Positions 36,756 to 46,558 are shown, counted from the stretch's first letter. The stretch: DNA of 64,000 nt from Phycisphaerae bacterium (GCA_026386805.1 JAPLMX010000205.1:1-64000), one strand, 5' to 3'. Translations and numbers: made by a program. The notes: generated from the sequence alone by a model not told the origin.

Positions 36756-38027
36756 ATGTCGAGATTGATCCGAATGGTTCTGATGGCCTGCATGTTTATC
36801 GTAACTCTGGGTGGTAGTCTGTGGGCGGCGGATTGGCCGCAGTGGCGCGGGCCGAATCGGGATGGTGTATGTAACGAAACGGGCCTGCTCCAGCAGTGGC
36901 CGAAGGATGGTCCCAAGCTGTTGTGGGAGATCTCCGGTCTGGGGCCGGGGTATTCCTCGGTCGCGATTGCCAAGGGCCGGCTCTATACGATGGGCGACCG
37001 TGGGAAGGAGCAGTTCGTCTATGCCTACGATCTGGATACGCACAAAGAACTGTGGGCGGCCAAGGTAGGCGGGTCGCATGACGATGGTCCCCGGTGCATC
37101 CCGACGGTGGACGGCGATTTTGTTTACGCGATCGGCACGAGCGGGGACGTCGTCTGCGTTGCCATCGACGGCGGCAAAGTGGTTTGGACGAAGAATCTTT
37201 TGAAGGACCTCGGCGGGGCCTCGAACCCGGGATGGAAGTTCAGCGAATCTCCCCTGATCGACGGCGACAAGCTGCTGTGCACCCCCGGCGGGCACAAGGA
37301 CGTCATTGCCGCTCTCAACAAGAAGACGGGAGAGGTGATCTGGCAGTGCCCGATGCCCGATATCGGCTCCAACGGCAAAGACGAGGCCGGGTACGCCTCC
37401 CTCGTGATCAGTAACGGGGCCGGCGTCAAGCAGTACGTGACACTGACGAACGAAGGCACGGTCGGCGTCTCGGCCGACGGCAAGTTCCTATGGGGCTACA
37501 ATCGCGTCGCCAACCGCGTGGCCAATATCTCGACCTGTGTCGTGGACGGCGATTACGTTTTCACCTCCAGCGCCTACGGAACCGGCTCGGCCCTGCTCAA
37601 GCTCGTGCCGGATGGTGCGGGCGTGAAGGCCGAAGAGGTGTATTGGCTGGACCAGAGCAAGTTTCAGAATCATCACGGCGGCTTCGTCAAGGTCGGCGAC
37701 TACATCTACGGCGGCCACAACCACAACAAGGGCGAGCCGACGTGCATCGAGATGAAGACCGGCAAGGTCCTATGGCATGCCGACCAGCCCGGAAAGGGGT
37801 CGGGTTGCGTGCTGTACGCGGACGGGAACCTCTATTTCCGGTATGAGGATGGTCTGATGGCCCTGGTCGAGGCGACGCCGACGAAGTACAACCTCAAGAG
37901 CACCTTCATGCCGCCGGCCCGTCCGGGGGCGAAGCAGACGGCCTGGGCGCACCCGGTGATCTCCGACGGCAAGCTCTACCTCCGCCATTGGGACGTCCTG
38001 TTCTGCTACGACGTGAAGGCCCAATAG
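36756..38027 (+). CDS. Secreted PQQ-like beta-propeller protein (paralogue)
   Basis: 423 residues from the ATG at 36756 (AAGGGG 7 bases upstream). The signal peptide runs MSRLIRMVLMACMFIVTLGG to LWA, then ADWPQWRGPNRDGVCNETG, nearly the same opening as its neighbour at 35490. Blades: DTHKELWAAKVGG, GKVVWTKNLLKDL, GEVIWQCPMPDIG, GKVLWHADQPGKG. The pair looks like an old tandem duplication. No catalytic residues can be assigned. Confidence 0.87.
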   Translation: MSRLIRMVLMACMFIVTLGGSLWAADWPQWRGPNRDGVCNETGLLQQWPKDGPKLLWEISGLGPGYSSVAIAKGRLYTMGDRGKEQFVYAYDLDTHKELWAAKVGGSHDDGPRCIPTVDGDFVYAIGTSGDVVCVAIDGGKVVWTKNLLKDLGGASNPGWKFSESPLIDGDKLLCTPGGHKDVIAALNKKTGEVIWQCPMPDIGSNGKDEAGYASLVISNGAGVKQYVTLTNEGTVGVSADGKFLWGYNRVANRVANISTCVVDGDYVFTSSAYGTGSALLKLVPDGAGVKAEEVYWLDQSKFQNHHGGFVKVGDYIYGGHNHNKGEPTCIEMKTGKVLWHADQPGKGSGCVLYADGNLYFRYEDGLMALVEATPTKYNLKSTFMPPARPGAKQTAWAHPVISDGKLYLRHWDVLFCYDVKAQ

Positions 38028-38034
38028 GAAGTAA

Positions 38035-38117
38035 GAAGTGTGAAGTGTGGTTTCTGATTTGTGAATCCGCGCTCAACAGTCAAAAATCGAACTTCAATCA
38101 TCGCACTCTGAACTTCG
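38035..38117. repeat. Degenerate GTGTGAAGT / ACTTC repeat
   Basis: AGAAGTGTGAAGTGTGG at the left and GAACTTCAATC, CTGAACTTCGC at the right resemble the 4925, 7077 and 56601 repeats but are too worn for a clean stem. Confidence 0.4.
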
Positions 38118-38200
38118 CGACCGAGTATTCTCCCTATCGGCCCCTTCCCGCAGGGGGGCGATCACAAGAGGGGTCTGCGCGCGATTGGGGGATTTCAGCG

Positions 38201-39232
38201 ATGAAAGCAGCGGTGATTCACGAGTACGGGGATTTGGACGTCGTGCGGGTGGAGGAGATCGAGGAGCCGAGACCGGGACCGAGGCAAGTCGTACTGAAGG
38301 TCCTGTGTGCCGGGCTGAATCATTTGGATGTCTGGGTGCGCAAGGGCCGTCCGGGGGCCAAGCTGCAAGCGTCTCACGTTCTCGGCTCCGACGCGGTCGG
38401 CATCGTGATGGCGGCGGGCAAGGATGTGCAAAGCCCGAAAGCGGGGGAGCAGGTCATCGTCAATCCCGCCTTGAGTTGCGGCTGTTGTGAGTTCTGCCTC
38501 CGGGGCGAGCAGAGCACGTGCGTTTCGTTTGGGATTATGGGACTGAGCCGGTCCGGGACTTTCGCCGAGCAGGTGGTGGTGCCGGCGGGCAACTGCCACC
38601 CCAAACCGGCCCACCTGAGCGAGGAGGAGGCGGGCGCCTTCGCCCTCTCGCATGTGACGGCTTGGCGAATGCTCATGACGCGCTGTGCACTCAGGCCCGG
38701 TGAGACCGTCCTGATCCACGGCATTGGCGGCGGCGCCGCCCTGGCGGCTTTGCAGCTTGCCAAGCGGATCGGAGCGGAGGTCTTTGTCGCGTCATCGTCC
38801 GACGACAAACTGGCGCGCGCCGAAGAAATGGGGGCCGATCACACGCTCAACTATGGGAAAGAGAACGTCACCGAGTGGATCAGGCGCGAGACTTCAGGGC
38901 GGGGCGTCGACGTGGCCGTGGACACCGTCGGGGCGGCCACGTGGCCGCTGGACTTTGCCTGCGTTCGCAAGGGCGGCCGGGTCGTTCTGTGCGGGGTCAC
39001 GACCGGCTCGAAGGCGGAATCGGACCTGCGGGCTCTCTACTGGAACCAGCTCACAATTCTGGGCTCGACGATGGGGTCGGCCGAGGATTTTCGCCAGATG
39101 CTCCGGGCGGTGAACGCGAACCAGCTCAAGCCGGTGCTCGACAAGGTCTATGGGCTGGGACAAGTCCGTGACGCCATGGCGCGGATGGAGACGGGCCGAC
39201 AATTCGGGAAGATCCTGCTGAGAATGGCGTAG
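38201..39232 (+). CDS. Zinc-type alcohol dehydrogenase / quinone reductase (MDR family)
   Basis: 343 residues from the ATG at 38201. GroES-like N-terminal domain with the structural-zinc Cys set CGCCEFCLRGEQSTC (about 92-106), a catalytic-site segment GLNHLDVWVRKG, and a Rossmann NAD(P) motif in VLIHGIGGGAALAALQLA. Ends KILLRM as usual. Oxidoreductase acting on alcohols or quinone-like substrates; specificity cannot be told. GGGG lies about 10 bases upstream. Not clearly linked to neighbours. Confidence 0.9.
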   Translation: MKAAVIHEYGDLDVVRVEEIEEPRPGPRQVVLKVLCAGLNHLDVWVRKGRPGAKLQASHVLGSDAVGIVMAAGKDVQSPKAGEQVIVNPALSCGCCEFCLRGEQSTCVSFGIMGLSRSGTFAEQVVVPAGNCHPKPAHLSEEEAGAFALSHVTAWRMLMTRCALRPGETVLIHGIGGGAALAALQLAKRIGAEVFVASSSDDKLARAEEMGADHTLNYGKENVTEWIRRETSGRGVDVAVDTVGAATWPLDFACVRKGGRVVLCGVTTGSKAESDLRALYWNQLTILGSTMGSAEDFRQMLRAVNANQLKPVLDKVYGLGQVRDAMARMETGRQFGKILLRMA

Positions 39233-39389
39233 GAGCCCAGCTTGTGACATGCCTCGGGCGATCTCGCACGAACGTGGTTTCGGAGACTCTGAACGGGCCG
39301 TGGCCGGGGACTCCGCGAACGCCGGCCTCGCCACGTCGTATACGGAATACGGAGTCGTGCAAGAGAAACGTGCTTGGAAAGGGCCGATT

Positions 39390-39965
39390 ATGGTGATGAC
39401 AGCCTCGACAATGCTGCCGCTCGGGACGGGGGCGCCCCCGTTTACGCTGCCGGACGCCGAGGGCAACTTGGTGTCGCTCTCCGACTTCGACGATGCCAGG
39501 GCACGGGTGGTGGTGTTCATGTGCAACCATTGTCCCTTCGTCAAGCACGTCATCGACGGATTCGTCAAACTGGTGAGGGAGTACCAGCCCAGGGGCGTTG
39601 CGTTCCTCGGGATCAATGCGAACGACGTGACGGATTTTCCGGAGGACCGGCCGGAGAAGATGGTCCAGTTCGGGCGGGAGAAGGGCTTCACGTTCCCGTA
39701 CCTCTATGATGAAACGCAGGATGTGGCCAAAAGATACCACGCCGCCTGCACGCCGGACTTTTTCGTGTTTGACGGGGATCGCAGGCTCGTCTATCGTGGG
39801 CAGATGGACGACAGCCGGCCCGGGAGCAAGGTGCCGGTCACCGGGGCCGATCTGCGGGCCGCACTGGACGCCGTCCTGGAGGGTGGGCCGGTCCCGGAAG
39901 AACAGAAGCCGAGCATGGGCTGTAACATCAAATGGAAAGCCGGTAACGAGCCGGACTATTTCTGA
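39390..39965 (+). CDS. Thioredoxin-fold protein (AhpC/TSA-like)
   Basis: 191 residues from the ATG at 39390 (GGAAAGGG upstream); the longer frame to 39249 adds no conserved sequence. Peroxiredoxin/thioredoxin-like fold: GAPPFTLPDAEGNLVSLSDF, VVVFMCNHCPFVKHVIDGF with a CNHC redox pair, LGINANDVTDFPEDR, and FFVFDGDRRLVYRGQMDD. This CNHCPF group is common in bacteria and has no signal peptide. Probably a cytoplasmic thiol oxidoreductase. Confidence 0.88.
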   Translation: MVMTASTMLPLGTGAPPFTLPDAEGNLVSLSDFDDARARVVVFMCNHCPFVKHVIDGFVKLVREYQPRGVAFLGINANDVTDFPEDRPEKMVQFGREKGFTFPYLYDETQDVAKRYHAACTPDFFVFDGDRRLVYRGQMDDSRPGSKVPVTGADLRAALDAVLEGGPVPEEQKPSMGCNIKWKAGNEPDYF

Positions 39966-40076
39966 GGCCGTGACGTGCGACCCCAGGTTTTTCCGAGTCC
40001 GACACCCGGGGAGAACCGGCGCGTTTTCTTGAACGGCGTGCCTTGGGCTGACGATGGTTGAGAGCAAGGAGTGCGC

Positions 40077-41381
40077 ATGGTCCAGCGAATGATGTTCGTG
40101 CCGGTGGTTCTTATCCTGGGGGCCGCTGTTGTCTTGGGGGCGGACGAGTCTCCCGCCGATGCGAACGTTCCCCAGACCCTGACGGAGTATCTACAGTATG
40201 CCGCCCTGCACAACGCCGGCCTCAAGGCGGCGTTCGAGGACTGGAAAGCGGCGTTGGAGCAAATCCCGCAGGCGAAGGCCCTTCCGGACCCGAAATTCAC
40301 GTACGACTATTTCATCGAGCAGATTCAGAACCGCCAACAGGTGGGGCTCATGCAGATGTTTCCGTGGTTCGGCAAGATCGCCGCACGGACGGATGCCGCC
40401 GCGGCCGCGGCCAACGCGGCACAGAGACGCTACGAGGCTACGAGGCTGCAATTGCTCTCTGATGTCAAACAAGCATTCTACGAGTACACCTATCTTGGCG
40501 GTGCGACCGGCGTCGCAAAAGAGAACCTGGCACTGATGCAGCATTTTGAAGAAGTGGCCCGCACGAAGCATCTCACGGCCACGGCCACTCATCCGGATAT
40601 CCTCCGGGCGCAAATCGAAGTGGCCAAGATGCAGAACGAGTTGATTACGCTCGAGCGGTCCAGAAGTCCAACCGTCGCCCGGCTCAATGCGGCCCTCAGT
40701 CGTCCGGCCGAGGCGCCGCTGCCATGGCCTCGTGAGGAGCCGGGGCAGCCCGTGAAGGTGAACCGAGACGTCCTGATGGCGACGCTCAGAGAACGCAATC
40801 CGGAGGTTCAAGCCATGGGCTTCGATATCGAGCGGCTCGATAAAGAGGTGGCCGTGGCCAAGCGGAACTTCTACCCCGATGTTGGGGTGGGCGCAGAATG
40901 GATGCAGATGCCGATGGGCGGGGGAGGCAGCGACAACGATGTGAGGGTGGGCGTGGAACTGAACCTGCCCATCTGGCGCAGCAGCTATAGGGCCGGCGAA
41001 TTGCAGGCTCGGGCGATGGCCCGCCGGGCCCGATACGAGAAAAAGGACCTGGAGAACAACCTTGCCGCACGGACCCAGCGCGCCCTGTACGAGTTCGAGA
41101 ATAGTGGACGCCAGGTGAAGCTCTATGATGATGCGCTCATACCCAGGGCCCAGGAACTGATCGGGGCCTCCGAGGCGGCCTACATGGCGGGGACGGTTGA
41201 CTTCCTTAACCTGATCAGTGCGCAGCAGGCCTTGCTGCAATTCCGACTTGAGCGTGAACGGTCCTGGGCCGATCAGCAACAGAGGTTGGCCGAACTGGAG
41301 ATGCTGGTCGGAGCCGATCTGTCGCAAATGGCGAGCAACTTGAAATCAGACGGCCAGACGGCAGGCGAGCCAACGCAGTAA
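40077..41381 (+). CDS. TolC-family outer-membrane efflux protein (CusC/CzcC type)
   Basis: 434 residues; AAGGAG 5 bases before the ATG at 40077. Signal peptide to about VLGADE. Two repeats of the OEP fold with long heptad-like helices (about 100-190, 300-390). The segment NPEVQAMGFDIERLDKEVAVAKRNFYPDVGVGAEW is typical of metal-efflux outer-membrane factors. It forms the outer duct for the CusB/CusA-like genes downstream and is the first gene of the metal-efflux set. Confidence 0.88.
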   Translation: MVQRMMFVPVVLILGAAVVLGADESPADANVPQTLTEYLQYAALHNAGLKAAFEDWKAALEQIPQAKALPDPKFTYDYFIEQIQNRQQVGLMQMFPWFGKIAARTDAAAAAANAAQRRYEATRLQLLSDVKQAFYEYTYLGGATGVAKENLALMQHFEEVARTKHLTATATHPDILRAQIEVAKMQNELITLERSRSPTVARLNAALSRPAEAPLPWPREEPGQPVKVNRDVLMATLRERNPEVQAMGFDIERLDKEVAVAKRNFYPDVGVGAEWMQMPMGGGGSDNDVRVGVELNLPIWRSSYRAGELQARAMARRARYEKKDLENNLAARTQRALYEFENSGRQVKLYDDALIPRAQELIGASEAAYMAGTVDFLNLISAQQALLQFRLERERSWADQQQRLAELEMLVGADLSQMASNLKSDGQTAGEPTQ

Positions 41382-41432
41382 GTCCCAAAGGAACAGAATG
41401 TCTGAGGTTTTCCTGGCAGACGATTCCATGTA

Positions 41433-41462
41433 TGAACACTAATCCTATGGGAATAGTATAAA
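41433..41462 (+). promoter_or_regulatory. Possible promoter of the YHS-CusBA genes
   Basis: TGAACA (41433-41438), 18 bases, TATAAA (41457-41462), 92 bases before the next ATG. The -35 is weak. Confidence 0.35.
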
Positions 41463-41554
41463 TGGCGAGTACAGGGATGTCTTCGTGAGGATTTTGGATG
41501 GATGAGCCCGTGGGTGAGGCGGCTTGCCTGCCTCGAAAATGAAAGGACGGTAGT

Positions 41555-41902
41555 ATGAGCAGGAGATCGGTTGGTTTGCGGAGTCTTATCGTTGTGGTGA
41601 GTCTGGGGCTTGGCGTGGTTGTGCTGGTGACTGGCGGTCAGAAAGAAAAACCGGTGGCCCGGCAACAGGCACAAGCGATGGAGAAGATGTCCGCGGAGGA
41701 GCATGCCTCGATGGACCAGGCACAGGCCAAGGCCGTGGCCGTCGAGCAGACCACCTGCCCGGTCATGGGCGGGGCCATCGACAAGAACATCTTCGTGGAA
41801 TACAAGGGCAAGAAGGTCTACTTCTGCTGCAAGGACTGCGTGGAGAAGTTCCAGGCCGACCCGGAGAAGTACGTCTCCAAGCTGCCGCAATTTGCCAAGT
41901 GA
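41555..41902 (+). CDS. YHS-domain metal-binding protein, membrane-anchored
   Basis: 115 residues. N-terminal membrane segment (about 10-27), a short polar linker, then a YHS/TRASH domain: TTCPVMGGAIDKNIFVEYKGKKVYFCCKDCVEKFQADPEKY spans about residues 66-106, with the C...C-C-x2-C set for soft-metal binding. Probably a periplasmic copper or silver carrier serving the adjacent efflux pump. It lies 20 bases upstream of the CusB-like gene. Confidence 0.88.
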   Translation: MSRRSVGLRSLIVVVSLGLGVVVLVTGGQKEKPVARQQAQAMEKMSAEEHASMDQAQAKAVAVEQTTCPVMGGAIDKNIFVEYKGKKVYFCCKDCVEKFQADPEKYVSKLPQFAK

Positions 41903-41922
41903 CGAGTCGTAGGAGCGAGTCC

Positions 41923-43179
41923 ATGAGAAAGGGCAGGGTACTTGCCGGCATTCTGGTGATCCTGATACTGGCGGCGGGGGCGGTCGCTTTCATTGAGCGA
42001 CAGCCCCTGATCGCCTGGTACCATACGGTCCAAGAGAGTGTGAAGGGTGCGAAGGGACAGGCGGGGGAGAAGGGATTGTACTACTGTCCTATGCATCCCT
42101 CGTTTACGTCGGACCGGCCGGGCAACTGCGCCATCTGTGGGATGAACCTGGTAAAGAAGACGGCGGCGGACGTTCCTGCGGGCGGACAGGAATCGGGACA
42201 GGGCGGCACGAAGGTACTCTATTATCGCAATCCGATGAACCCCCAGGTCACCTCGCTCGTCCCCATGAAGGACCAGATGGGGATGGACTATGTGCCCGTA
42301 TATGGGGAGCAGACGCCGCAGGCTCACCCCGGCGTCTACATCAGTCCCGAGAAGCAGCAACTGATCGGGGTCAAGAAGGGAAAGGTCCAGATACGCAAGC
42401 TGTCCGGGCAGATCCGGACGGTCGGCCGGGTGGCGTACGATCCCGATTTGTTTGTTGCACAGCAGGAGTACCTGCAGACGCAGAAGGGGCGCGCGTCCAC
42501 CCAAAAGGCCAACCTCGACTACTTGGATGAGCAATCGCAGTCGCTGCTGAAAGCCATGAGACACAAGCTTCTCCTTCTGGGCATGAGCAATGCCGAGATC
42601 GACGAGATGGAGAAGCGAGGCACACCCGAGACCGGCCTGTACCTGCCGAGTCCCGAAGACAAGAGCATCTGGGTGTACATCATGATCTATGAATATGAAG
42701 CGGGGCTGGTGAAAGAGGGTCTGGCGGTCCAGGTGGACGCGCTGGCCTATCCCGGCCAGACGTTCCAGGGCCGGATCGTCGCCATTGCGCCCTTGTTGGA
42801 GGCGGCAACCCGCACGTTGAAAGCGAGGGCATTGGTGGACAATACCGATGGCAAGCTCAAGGCGGAGATGTTCGTCAACGCCCGGATCGACTACGAGCTT
42901 GGTGAGAAGCTCGCTGTACCCGAGGATGCGGTGATGCACGCCGGCACGCGCGACATCGCTTTCGTCGTTGATCCCAACGGCTACTTCGAATCGAAGATGG
43001 TGTTGCTTGGGGCCAAGGCGCAAGGCTACTACGAAGTCCTGCAGGGTCTTGCGGCGAATGAGGAGGTCGTCACTTCCGCGAATTTCCTGGTCGATTCGGA
43101 ATCGAAACTCAATGCCGTTCTGAGTCGGACGACGGAACCCAATCAACCGCCCAGCCAACCGCATGGTGGTCGTCCATGA
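41923..43179 (+). CDS. RND efflux periplasmic adaptor, CusB/CzcB type
   Basis: 418 residues; the ATG at 41923 follows AGGAG by 7 bases. One N-terminal membrane segment, then two heavy-metal-binding motifs (YYCPMHPSFTSDRPGNCAICGM and the worn copy YYRNPMNPQ...QMGMDYVPVY), followed by barrel-sandwich, alpha-hairpin and beta-barrel parts typical of membrane-fusion proteins (GLYLPSPEDKSIWVYIMIYE; KAEMFVNARIDYELGEKLAVPEDAV). Links CusA-like pump to the outer-membrane factor. Stop overlaps the pump start by 4 bases. Confidence 0.92.
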   Translation: MRKGRVLAGILVILILAAGAVAFIERQPLIAWYHTVQESVKGAKGQAGEKGLYYCPMHPSFTSDRPGNCAICGMNLVKKTAADVPAGGQESGQGGTKVLYYRNPMNPQVTSLVPMKDQMGMDYVPVYGEQTPQAHPGVYISPEKQQLIGVKKGKVQIRKLSGQIRTVGRVAYDPDLFVAQQEYLQTQKGRASTQKANLDYLDEQSQSLLKAMRHKLLLLGMSNAEIDEMEKRGTPETGLYLPSPEDKSIWVYIMIYEYEAGLVKEGLAVQVDALAYPGQTFQGRIVAIAPLLEAATRTLKARALVDNTDGKLKAEMFVNARIDYELGEKLAVPEDAVMHAGTRDIAFVVDPNGYFESKMVLLGAKAQGYYEVLQGLAANEEVVTSANFLVDSESKLNAVLSRTTEPNQPPSQPHGGRP

Positions 43180-46100
43180 TTGACAGAATCATCGAGTTCT
43201 CGGCGAAGAACAAGTTCATCGTCATCTTCTTCACGATCGCGGCCATCGTCGGCGCCGTCTACGCCATCCGGAATATCCCGCTGGACGCCATTCCGGACCT
43301 GTCCGACACACAGGTCATCATCTACTCCCAGTGGGACCGCAGCCCCGACATCATCGAGGACCAGGTGACGTATCCGATCGTGACCGCCATGCTCGGTGCC
43401 CCCGGCGTCAAGGCGATTCGCGGCTTCTCCGATTTCGGCTTCTCCTACGTCTACGTCATCTTCCGCGACGGCACGGACATCTACTGGGCCCGCAGCCGGA
43501 CCGTGGAGTATCTCAGCAAGATCACGGCCCGGCTCCCGCCGGGCGTCCAGACGGAGATCGGGCCGGATGCCACCGGGCTGGGCTGGGTTTATCAGTACGC
43601 TCTGGTGGACAAGACCGGCAACAACAGCTTGGCGGACCTGCGGAGCTTTCAGGACTGGTATCTGCGCTATTGGCTCCAAAGCGTGCCGGGTGTCGCCGAG
43701 GTCGCCACCGTCGGCGGTTTCCAGAAGCAGTACCAGGTGAATGTGAATCCCAATGCTCTCTTGGCCTATAATATCCCGCTGACGAAGGTCGTGGAGGCCG
43801 TCCGACAAAGCAACAACGACGTGGGCGCCCGGCTGCTCGAAATGTCCGGCACGGAATACATGATTCGGGCCAAGGGCTACATCAAATCGCCGCAGGACCT
43901 GGAGAATACGGTCATCGGCACGGACAACGCGGGCACGCCCATCCTGGTGAAGAACGTTGCCGACGTCGTGCTGGGGCCGGATATCCGCCGGGGAGTTGCC
44001 GATTTGGACGGCCAGGGCGATACGGTCGGTGGAATTATCGTGATGCGGCAGGGCGAGAATGCCCTCAACGTCATCAATCGGGTCAGAGCCAAGCTCGACG
44101 ACGTCAAGCCCTCGCTGCCGAAAGGCGTCGAGGTCGTCACCACCTATGACCGTTCGGATCTGATTCACCGGGCCATCGACACCCTGCGGCACCAGCTCAT
44201 CGAAGAGATGATCATCGTCAGTCTCGTGATCCTACTTTTTCTGTGGCATTTCCCTTCCGCCATCATCCCGATCGTCACGATCCCGATCGCCGTGCTGCTG
44301 TCTTTCATCCCGATGTACGGCATGAAGCTGACCGCCAACATCATGTCGCTTTCGGGTATTGCCATCTCCATCGGCGTGCTCGTCGATGGGGCCATCGTGG
44401 AGGTGGAGAACGCATACCGCAAGCTGGAACTGTGGCAGCAGGGCGGGCGCCAGGGTGATTTTCACACCGTCCGGCTCAACGCCCTCAAGGAAGTCGGGCC
44501 GTCCGTATTCTTCTCGCTGCTGGTGATCGCCGTGGCCTTCCTGCCCGTGTTCACCCTGGTCGATCAGGAGGGCCGGTTGTTCAAACCGCTGGCGTACAGC
44601 AAGAACCTTGCGATGGCGATTGCCGCGATCCTGGCCATCACTCTCGATCCGGCCATCCGGATGCTCTTTACGCGGATGGACTACCGCCATTTCCGGCCCA
44701 GGCCGCTGGCGTGGCTGTACAATACGCTCACGGTCGGCAAATACTACCCGGAGGAGAAACATCCGGTCAGCCGGGTCCTGTTCGCGGTGTATGAGCCGGT
44801 CTGCAATTTCGTCCTCAATCATTGCAAGCTGACGATCCTTGGTGCGATTCTCCTGATGGCGGCCACGGTGCCCGTGTACTTTCGCTTGGGTTCGGAATTC
44901 ATGCCGCCGCTCAATGAAGGCACGATCCTCTATATGCCTACGACGCTGCCGGGCATCTCCGTCACGGAGGCGGCGAACCTACTGCAAATTCAGGACAAGA
45001 TCCTGATGACGGTGCCGGAGGTGGAGCGCGTGTTTGGAAAGGCCGGCCGCGCCAATACGCCCACGGACCCGGCGCCTTTTTCCATGATGGAGACAACGGT
45101 CGTTCTCAAGGATAAGCCTTACTGGCGGCCGGGGCTGACGTGGGAGCGGTTGATCGACGAACTGGACGCCAAGATGCAGATCCCCGGCGTCACCAACGCC
45201 TGGACCATGCCGATCAAGGCGCGGATCGACATGCTGACGACCGGCGTGCGCACCCCCGTCGGCATCAAGATCTTCGGTCCCAAGCTCGATGAAATCGAGA
45301 AGATCGGCATGCAGCTTGAGCAGATCGTCAAGCCGCTGCCCGGTACCCGCAGTGTGTACGCGGAGCGGGTATCCGGAGGCTACTTCGTGGACTTCACTCT
45401 CAAGCGGGAGCAACTGGCCCGCTACGGGGTGACTATCGAGGAGGCCGAGATGATCATCATGTCGGCCGTCGGGGGAGAGAATGTGACCACGGCTATTCAA
45501 GGGCCGGAACGCTACGGGGTGAACGTGCGCTACGCCCGCGATTACCGCGACGATCTCGAGAAACTCCAGCGAGTTCTCATTCCGACCGCGTCGGGCGCCC
45601 AGATCCCCCTGGGGGCGGTGGCGGAAACAAGCGTCTCTCTCGGCCCGGCGATGATCCGGGACGAGAATGGAATGATGGCCGGCTACGTGTACGTGGACCT
45701 GGAGAGTCAGGACATTGGCGGCTATGTTGCCCGGGCGAAGCAGGCGGTTCTCACCCAGTTGCAGTTGCCGCCGGGTTATGCTCTGCAATGGAGCGGCCAG
45801 TTCGAGAACATGCTGCGGGTGCGGGAGCGTCTGAAGCTGGTGATCCCGCTGACGGTTCTGATCATCTTCGTGCTGCTCTACCTGAACACGAAAAGTGCGG
45901 TCAAGGCCGGGATCGTTATGCTCGCGGTCCCCTTCTCGCTGATCGGGGCGATTTGGCTGCTGTACTTCCTGGGCTACAATATCTCGATTGCGGTTTGGGT
46001 CGGGATGATCGCCTTGATGGGACTGGACGCCGAGACGGGCGTGTTCATGCTGCTGTTCCTGGACTTGTCCTATCACGAGAGATTGAGTCAGGGCCGGCTC

Positions 46101-46355
46101 AAGACCTTCGCCGATCTGAAGGAGGCTGTGATCCACGGGGCGGTCAAGCGCATTCGACCCAAGATCATGACCGTCATGGCCATGTTCATGGGCCTGATTC
46201 CCATCATGTGGTCCATGGGTGCGGGGGCCGACGTGATGAAGCGGATCGCCGCCCCGATGATCGGCGGCATCCTCACGAGCTTTCTGCTGGAATTGCTCGT
46301 GTACCCGCCTTTGTACGCAACCTGGAAATGGAAAAATCGGGGCGAGTGGACTTGA
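43176..46355 (+). CDS. Heavy-metal RND efflux pump, CusA/CzcA type; 3' end overlaps a tRNA gene
   Basis: 1059 residues, normal for HME-RND pumps. N-terminus MIDRIIEFSAKNKFIVIF, ending of domain one VRAKLDDVKPSLPKGVEVVTTYDRSDLI, twelve expected membrane segments, and GMIALMGLDAETGVFMLLFLDL in the second half with the acidic relay residue. It exports Cu(I)/Ag(I) or divalent metal using the proton gradient; which metal is not clear. The last seven codons (NRGEWT-stop) are read through the 3' end of tRNA-Pro on the opposite strand (46337-46355), so the natural C-terminus was probably replaced when the cluster met the tRNA gene. Confidence 0.93.
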   Translation: MIDRIIEFSAKNKFIVIFFTIAAIVGAVYAIRNIPLDAIPDLSDTQVIIYSQWDRSPDIIEDQVTYPIVTAMLGAPGVKAIRGFSDFGFSYVYVIFRDGTDIYWARSRTVEYLSKITARLPPGVQTEIGPDATGLGWVYQYALVDKTGNNSLADLRSFQDWYLRYWLQSVPGVAEVATVGGFQKQYQVNVNPNALLAYNIPLTKVVEAVRQSNNDVGARLLEMSGTEYMIRAKGYIKSPQDLENTVIGTDNAGTPILVKNVADVVLGPDIRRGVADLDGQGDTVGGIIVMRQGENALNVINRVRAKLDDVKPSLPKGVEVVTTYDRSDLIHRAIDTLRHQLIEEMIIVSLVILLFLWHFPSAIIPIVTIPIAVLLSFIPMYGMKLTANIMSLSGIAISIGVLVDGAIVEVENAYRKLELWQQGGRQGDFHTVRLNALKEVGPSVFFSLLVIAVAFLPVFTLVDQEGRLFKPLAYSKNLAMAIAAILAITLDPAIRMLFTRMDYRHFRPRPLAWLYNTLTVGKYYPEEKHPVSRVLFAVYEPVCNFVLNHCKLTILGAILLMAATVPVYFRLGSEFMPPLNEGTILYMPTTLPGISVTEAANLLQIQDKILMTVPEVERVFGKAGRANTPTDPAPFSMMETTVVLKDKPYWRPGLTWERLIDELDAKMQIPGVTNAWTMPIKARIDMLTTGVRTPVGIKIFGPKLDEIEKIGMQLEQIVKPLPGTRSVYAERVSGGYFVDFTLKREQLARYGVTIEEAEMIIMSAVGGENVTTAIQGPERYGVNVRYARDYRDDLEKLQRVLIPTASGAQIPLGAVAETSVSLGPAMIRDENGMMAGYVYVDLESQDIGGYVARAKQAVLTQLQLPPGYALQWSGQFENMLRVRERLKLVIPLTVLIIFVLLYLNTKSAVKAGIVMLAVPFSLIGAIWLLYFLGYNISIAVWVGMIALMGLDAETGVFMLLFLDLSYHERLSQGRLKTFADLKEAVIHGAVKRIRPKIMTVMAMFMGLIPIMWSMGAGADVMKRIAAPMIGGILTSFLLELLVYPPLYATWKWKNRGEWT

Positions 46356-46411
46356 ACCACCGACCTCTTGCACCCCATGCAAGCGCGCTAGCCAAACTGC
46401 GCCACGCCCCG
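46337..46411 (-). tRNA. tRNA-Pro (anticodon GGG)
   Basis: The minus strand folds as a cloverleaf: acceptor CGGGGCG/CGCCCCG with discriminator A, D arm GCGC...GCGC, anticodon arm CTTGC-ATGGGGT-GCAAG with anticodon GGG at loop positions 34-36 (T33 before it), and T arm GGTGG-TTCAAGT-CCACT. No CCA is encoded (A then TTTTT). Its last 19 bases overlap the end of the efflux-pump gene on the other strand. Confidence 0.93.
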
Positions 46412-46424
46412 AGACACCACAGAC

Positions 46425-46453
46425 ATTGTAGTATGACCGGCAACGCCGGACAA
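46425..46453 (-). promoter_or_regulatory. Promoter of tRNA-Pro
   Basis: Minus strand TTGTCC (46453-46448), 17 bases, TACAAT (46430-46425); the tRNA 5' end is 13 bases downstream. Confidence 0.65.
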
Positions 46454-46558
46454 GTGTTTTTTTGCACAAATCGTTGCGGGACGCGACGGGAGGGCAGAAA
46501 TAACGCCGGCCGCCGGGCAGGATCTCTGTGCGGCACGTGAAAAAACACGAAAAAGGGC

